64,000 nucleotides of DNA from NCBI RefSeq assembly GCF_020379485.1, contig NC_063452.1:8349065-8413064 (forward strand), read 5' to 3'. The position numbers and the translations under genes were made by a program. Under the pieces are notes generated by a model. That model had not been told where the DNA came from, ran no database searches, and was given only the letters and a program-made list of their open reading frames with translations. The first letter of the stretch is position 1. Each line of letters begins with the position of its first letter. The stretch comes from Brassica napus. Lineage: Eukaryota; Streptophyta; Magnoliopsida; Brassicales; Brassicaceae. Below are positions 61,425 to 64,000 of the stretch, piece after piece.

Positions 61425-63434
61425 CTAAAAGTCTTCACCGAAACGGGTCCTAAACCTCTGCAACAAGGTCTGGGTGAGAACATTGTTTTGCTCCATAGTC
61501 GTTCGGTTTTGCTGCAGCTCAACCCGGATTTCAGCATTGTCCTTCTTCAGGAACTCAATCTCCGTATCCTTGGTCTTAATCTGCTCCATAAGCTCATCAA
61601 CGAGTGGATAGTGAGCTGAAGAAGAAGAAGAAGCCCCTCCGGTCGGACGAGCCAATCCAACATAACGGCCCTTTTTCCTTGGAACAGCCTGAATGAGAAA
61701 TTACAAATACATATTACACACATAAGCGCGCACACACACATATCACACATACATAGCAAAAATAAATTAGAATGTACCTCGAGAACAAGGTTGTTGAGTT
61801 GCTCTACGGTTAAGGAGTTGGAAGATGCAGAATCACCTTCTTCACACATAGAAGCTTGAGTCGCGAGGAGATTCTCTTTTCGATTTTCCACGACCTGGAT
61901 TACACCCTTAATAAGTCCATCCTGAATCTCGCCAGTCTTCTTGTTGGTATAGGCGTTCTTCACCAGGGTAAAATCATCTACGGGAACTCCACCGTTTTCC
62001 TTCATCTAAAAACAATATATTTAGTATCACATATTTAAAAATGAATAAGAAAATCAGATTAGAAACTTACTAGCTGAAGTGCTTGGGTCTGTAAACTTGT
62101 TGCCCCTAAGTTGTGGACAAATATCCCTTTCCCGCCACGCACGCTACACCGATTTTGCGAGTTGATTGTCGACAAAGACTTTGTCTCATCTTTCGTCCAA
62201 TGACCACACAAATCCCGCCAAACGTCTGGGTTGATGTGCTTCGGGACCTCGCCAACATCGAATTTTTGCTTCCACTCATTGATCCGCTTGGTGTAGTACG
62301 AAGCTGCTTTGCGGCGGAAAACAATTTTCACTTGTTCTGTAATCCCTGATTCCCAACTCTTGCTGCAAAATAAATACAAAATTTTTTTTAGAAAGTTACA
62401 ATTGTAGAAATTTTTTTATAATATTAAAAATTGAGAATGTATACAGCAAATTGCCGAAACCAAAGTTCTTGATCTTCTTCAGGCATGTCATAGAAAGTTG
62501 GATAACCACGCTTTAGCATCGTGTACTCCATCTTAAGAAGGCTGTTGGTGATACCATTGCCAGACAAATCAAACCTACAAAATAAAACCAAACACAATTA
62601 AATTTAAAAGATGAATATAAAATGAAAGAACCTTTTAAAACAAATACTTACCAAGTGGTATTTGGGACAATAAGATAATTTGTATCAAGGCGCTGAAGCG
62701 ATTCTCGGCCAGGTTGCCTAACTAACTCCGCAACAGTCATCGTAGTAGGCAATCCTCCTCCTCTTGAACTTTGAGAAGGGCCAGAATCTACCGAAGGGGG
62801 GGGGGGGGAGCGGGCTGCTGGAGGGGTGGGGGCTGCTGGAGGAGTGGTAGCTGCAACTGGGCTACTAGCGGGTGACGTACTCTGAGTACTCTGAGTGACT
62901 GAAGAAGTACCCCGGCGAGAACGATGTCTAAGTATAAGAGGAGGTGGTTCATCCCTAGAAAAAAAAACATTAGTAAGCTTTTTTATTATTTAAAAACGTT
63001 TTATAATTAAAAAAATTTTATAATAATTAAAATGTGTTTTTTAATCAATTTAACGAATTTTTAAAATGAAAAAAAAAAATTTATAACTAAAACGTTTTAT
63101 AATTAAAATATTTTAATAATAATCAAAATGTGTTTTTAATTAGTTTAACGAATTTTTATAATGAAAAAAATATTTTTAATAACTAAAACGATTTTTATAA
63201 ATAAAAACGATTTTTATATAATTAAAAACATTTTATTAAAAAAAAAATTTATACAAATTACAGAAATCCAAAATCTATAACTTCAATCACACAAATCCTA
63301 AATCAAAACTTCAATCCCGGCCCTAAACTAACTTCCATATCCCTAATCAATCTCAAAATCACATAAACCCTAAAACAAACATTATAACCTTTGAAATCTC
63401 ATGAACAAAGTTAAAGGAATTGAAAATCTTACAT
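61425..63434 (-). CDS. CACTA TNPA-like protein, element 2, intact
   Basis: Six exons: 63434-63433 (end of exon 1), 62954-62652, 62574-62445, 62358-62071, 62005-61778 and 61688-61425, giving 404 aa. As in element 1 the start codon is split (AT|G), giving MDEPPPLILRHRSRRG. A Pro/Ala-rich N-terminus includes a run of Pro from a poly-G tract at about 62798-62810. The core matches the element 1 protein (NGITNSLLKMEYTMLKRGYP, DQELWFRQFA, YYTKRINEWKQKF, LCGHWTKDETKSL, GKGIFVHNLGATS, NAYTNKKTGEIQDGLI), and the C-terminus is a coiled coil with repeated Glu/Lys/Gln. At exon 4 there are tandem acceptors GCAG and CAAG four bases apart; only the downstream one keeps the frame. Length and layout parallel the 400-aa element 1 protein despite clear divergence. 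Confidence 0.8.
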
Positions 63435-64000
63435 GACTGGGTAAAAGAGGAGGTCGAATTTGGGGGATTTCGCCGGAAATCGCGAGGGAGGAGGAGGGAA
63501 TCGCCGGAAATCGCGAGGGAGGAGGAGGGGTTGGGCGGAGAGAGAGAAAAAAGGGGAAGAAATGAGGAAAAAGAAGAGATTTTCTCTTATGTATCCATAT
63601 AACAGACCAACGGATTACCGACGGGTTTTTTCCGTCGGTATTTTATCTACCCGTCGGAAATCCGTCGGTTTTTTAATTTTGGCGGTTTGCTAAAATTTTG
63701 CGCTGTACAGCTCGACCCGGGTAATTTTCTAAATATCGAGGTTACACAGGGTTTCGAAATTATTTATATTTGTTATACGCCTTTCTAAAACCGATATATT
63801 ATGTTATATAATCATAAAACATTCTCAAAAAATGTTCTAAATTAATTTGAGTATTACAACTTCTCAAAACTGGCACAAGCTAACTTAAAAGTGTATGATG
63901 TTGTTCGAACGGTTTTGATTGATTGATTATATACGGTTTTGATTGAATGATTATATATATATGTCATGTTCAAAGTTATAAAACTGTGAGAATACAATGG
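63435..64000. other. TNPA-like leader and interior of CACTA element 2
   Basis: 63435-63600 is the purine-rich (CT-rich on the minus strand) leader exon. 63605-63680 holds CCGTCGGTA-type repeats. The rest is AT-rich up to the window edge. Confidence 0.5.

Larger units (their letters stand above)
60680..64000 (-). mobile_element. second CACTA element, left part (runs off the window)
   Basis: Starts CACTACAAGAAAACTGCGCG, sharing the first 14 bases with element 1. Subterminal units here are CCGTCGGAAAT, CCGACGG and TCGTCGGTAT instead of CCTCGGAAT, so it is a different family. It contains a TNPA-like gene on the minus strand. No right terminus appears before base 64000, and the TNPD-like gene would be expected beyond it. 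The three bases before the terminus are TTA. Confidence 0.88.

Overview
The window is nuclear DNA from a crucifer, most likely Brassica or a close relative. It carries intron-containing plant genes with AT-rich introns, abundant Brassicaceae-type transposons, and a gene order that, from memory, matches Arabidopsis thaliana chromosome 2 around At2g17090-At2g17310 with intervening genes missing. That is the pattern expected of one fractionated subgenome after the Brassica triplication. The synteny was recalled and no search was run.

Layout. 1-3.0 kb: intergenic, with a foldback (Mutator-like) element at 694-2143. 3.0-5.3 kb (-): SHORT SUSPENSOR/BSK-type receptor-like cytoplasmic pseudokinase with TPRs. 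6.3-8.5 kb: a LINE scrap and repeats. 8.5-11.3 kb (-): DSK2 ubiquilin-type UBL-UBA shuttle. 12.5-14.4 kb (-): subfamily VII cytoplasmic kinase (KIN3-like). 14.6-19.0 kb: repeat-rich, with a telomere-like tract, a PIF/Harbinger remnant, a TIR element and a LINE remnant. 19.4-22.4 kb (+): NOC4/EMB2762 ribosome-biogenesis factor. 23.5-24.6 kb (+): chloroplast homoserine kinase. 25.7-27.2 kb: Helitron-like sequence with an OB-fold (RPA1-like) remnant. 28.6-29.4 kb: hAT-like MITE. 30.1-32.5 kb (+): calcium-dependent protein kinase (CPK6-like) with a Stowaway-like MITE in intron 1. 34.7-38.8 kb: an apparently intact Mutator-like element with a transposase gene and a convergent GRF-zinc-finger/membrane protein gene. 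39.2-40.5 kb (-): possible spliced non-coding transcript. 42.1-43.1 kb: 5'-truncated LINE inserted directly upstream of a frameshifted F-box gene (43.1-44.2 kb). 45.0-45.3 kb (-): small conserved-looking membrane protein. 45.5-47.8 kb: several MITE-like elements. 48.0-49.2 kb (-): ATL-type RING-H2 gene broken up by tandem repeats. 49.8-50.1 kb: F-box fragment.

50.8-60.0 kb is a complete CACTA (En/Spm) element with matching termini and a TCT target duplication. It holds an intact TNPA-like gene, a decayed TNPD-like transposase and an Athila ORF1-like gene on the opposite strand. A second CACTA element starts at 60,680 and runs off the window with an intact TNPA-like gene.

The host genes are housekeeping and signalling loci (protein quality control, ribosome assembly, threonine synthesis, calcium and receptor signalling, embryo patterning) and do not form a pathway. 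The most unusual material is in the transposons. The TNPA-like genes of both CACTA elements have an initiation codon that is split by the first intron, and the unspliced RNA reads AUG-UAA at the same place. An Athila-type ORF sits inside a CACTA element next to triplicated CGATCGAT-rich repeats that recur in the second element. The Mutator-like element carries an accessory GRF-zinc-finger membrane protein.
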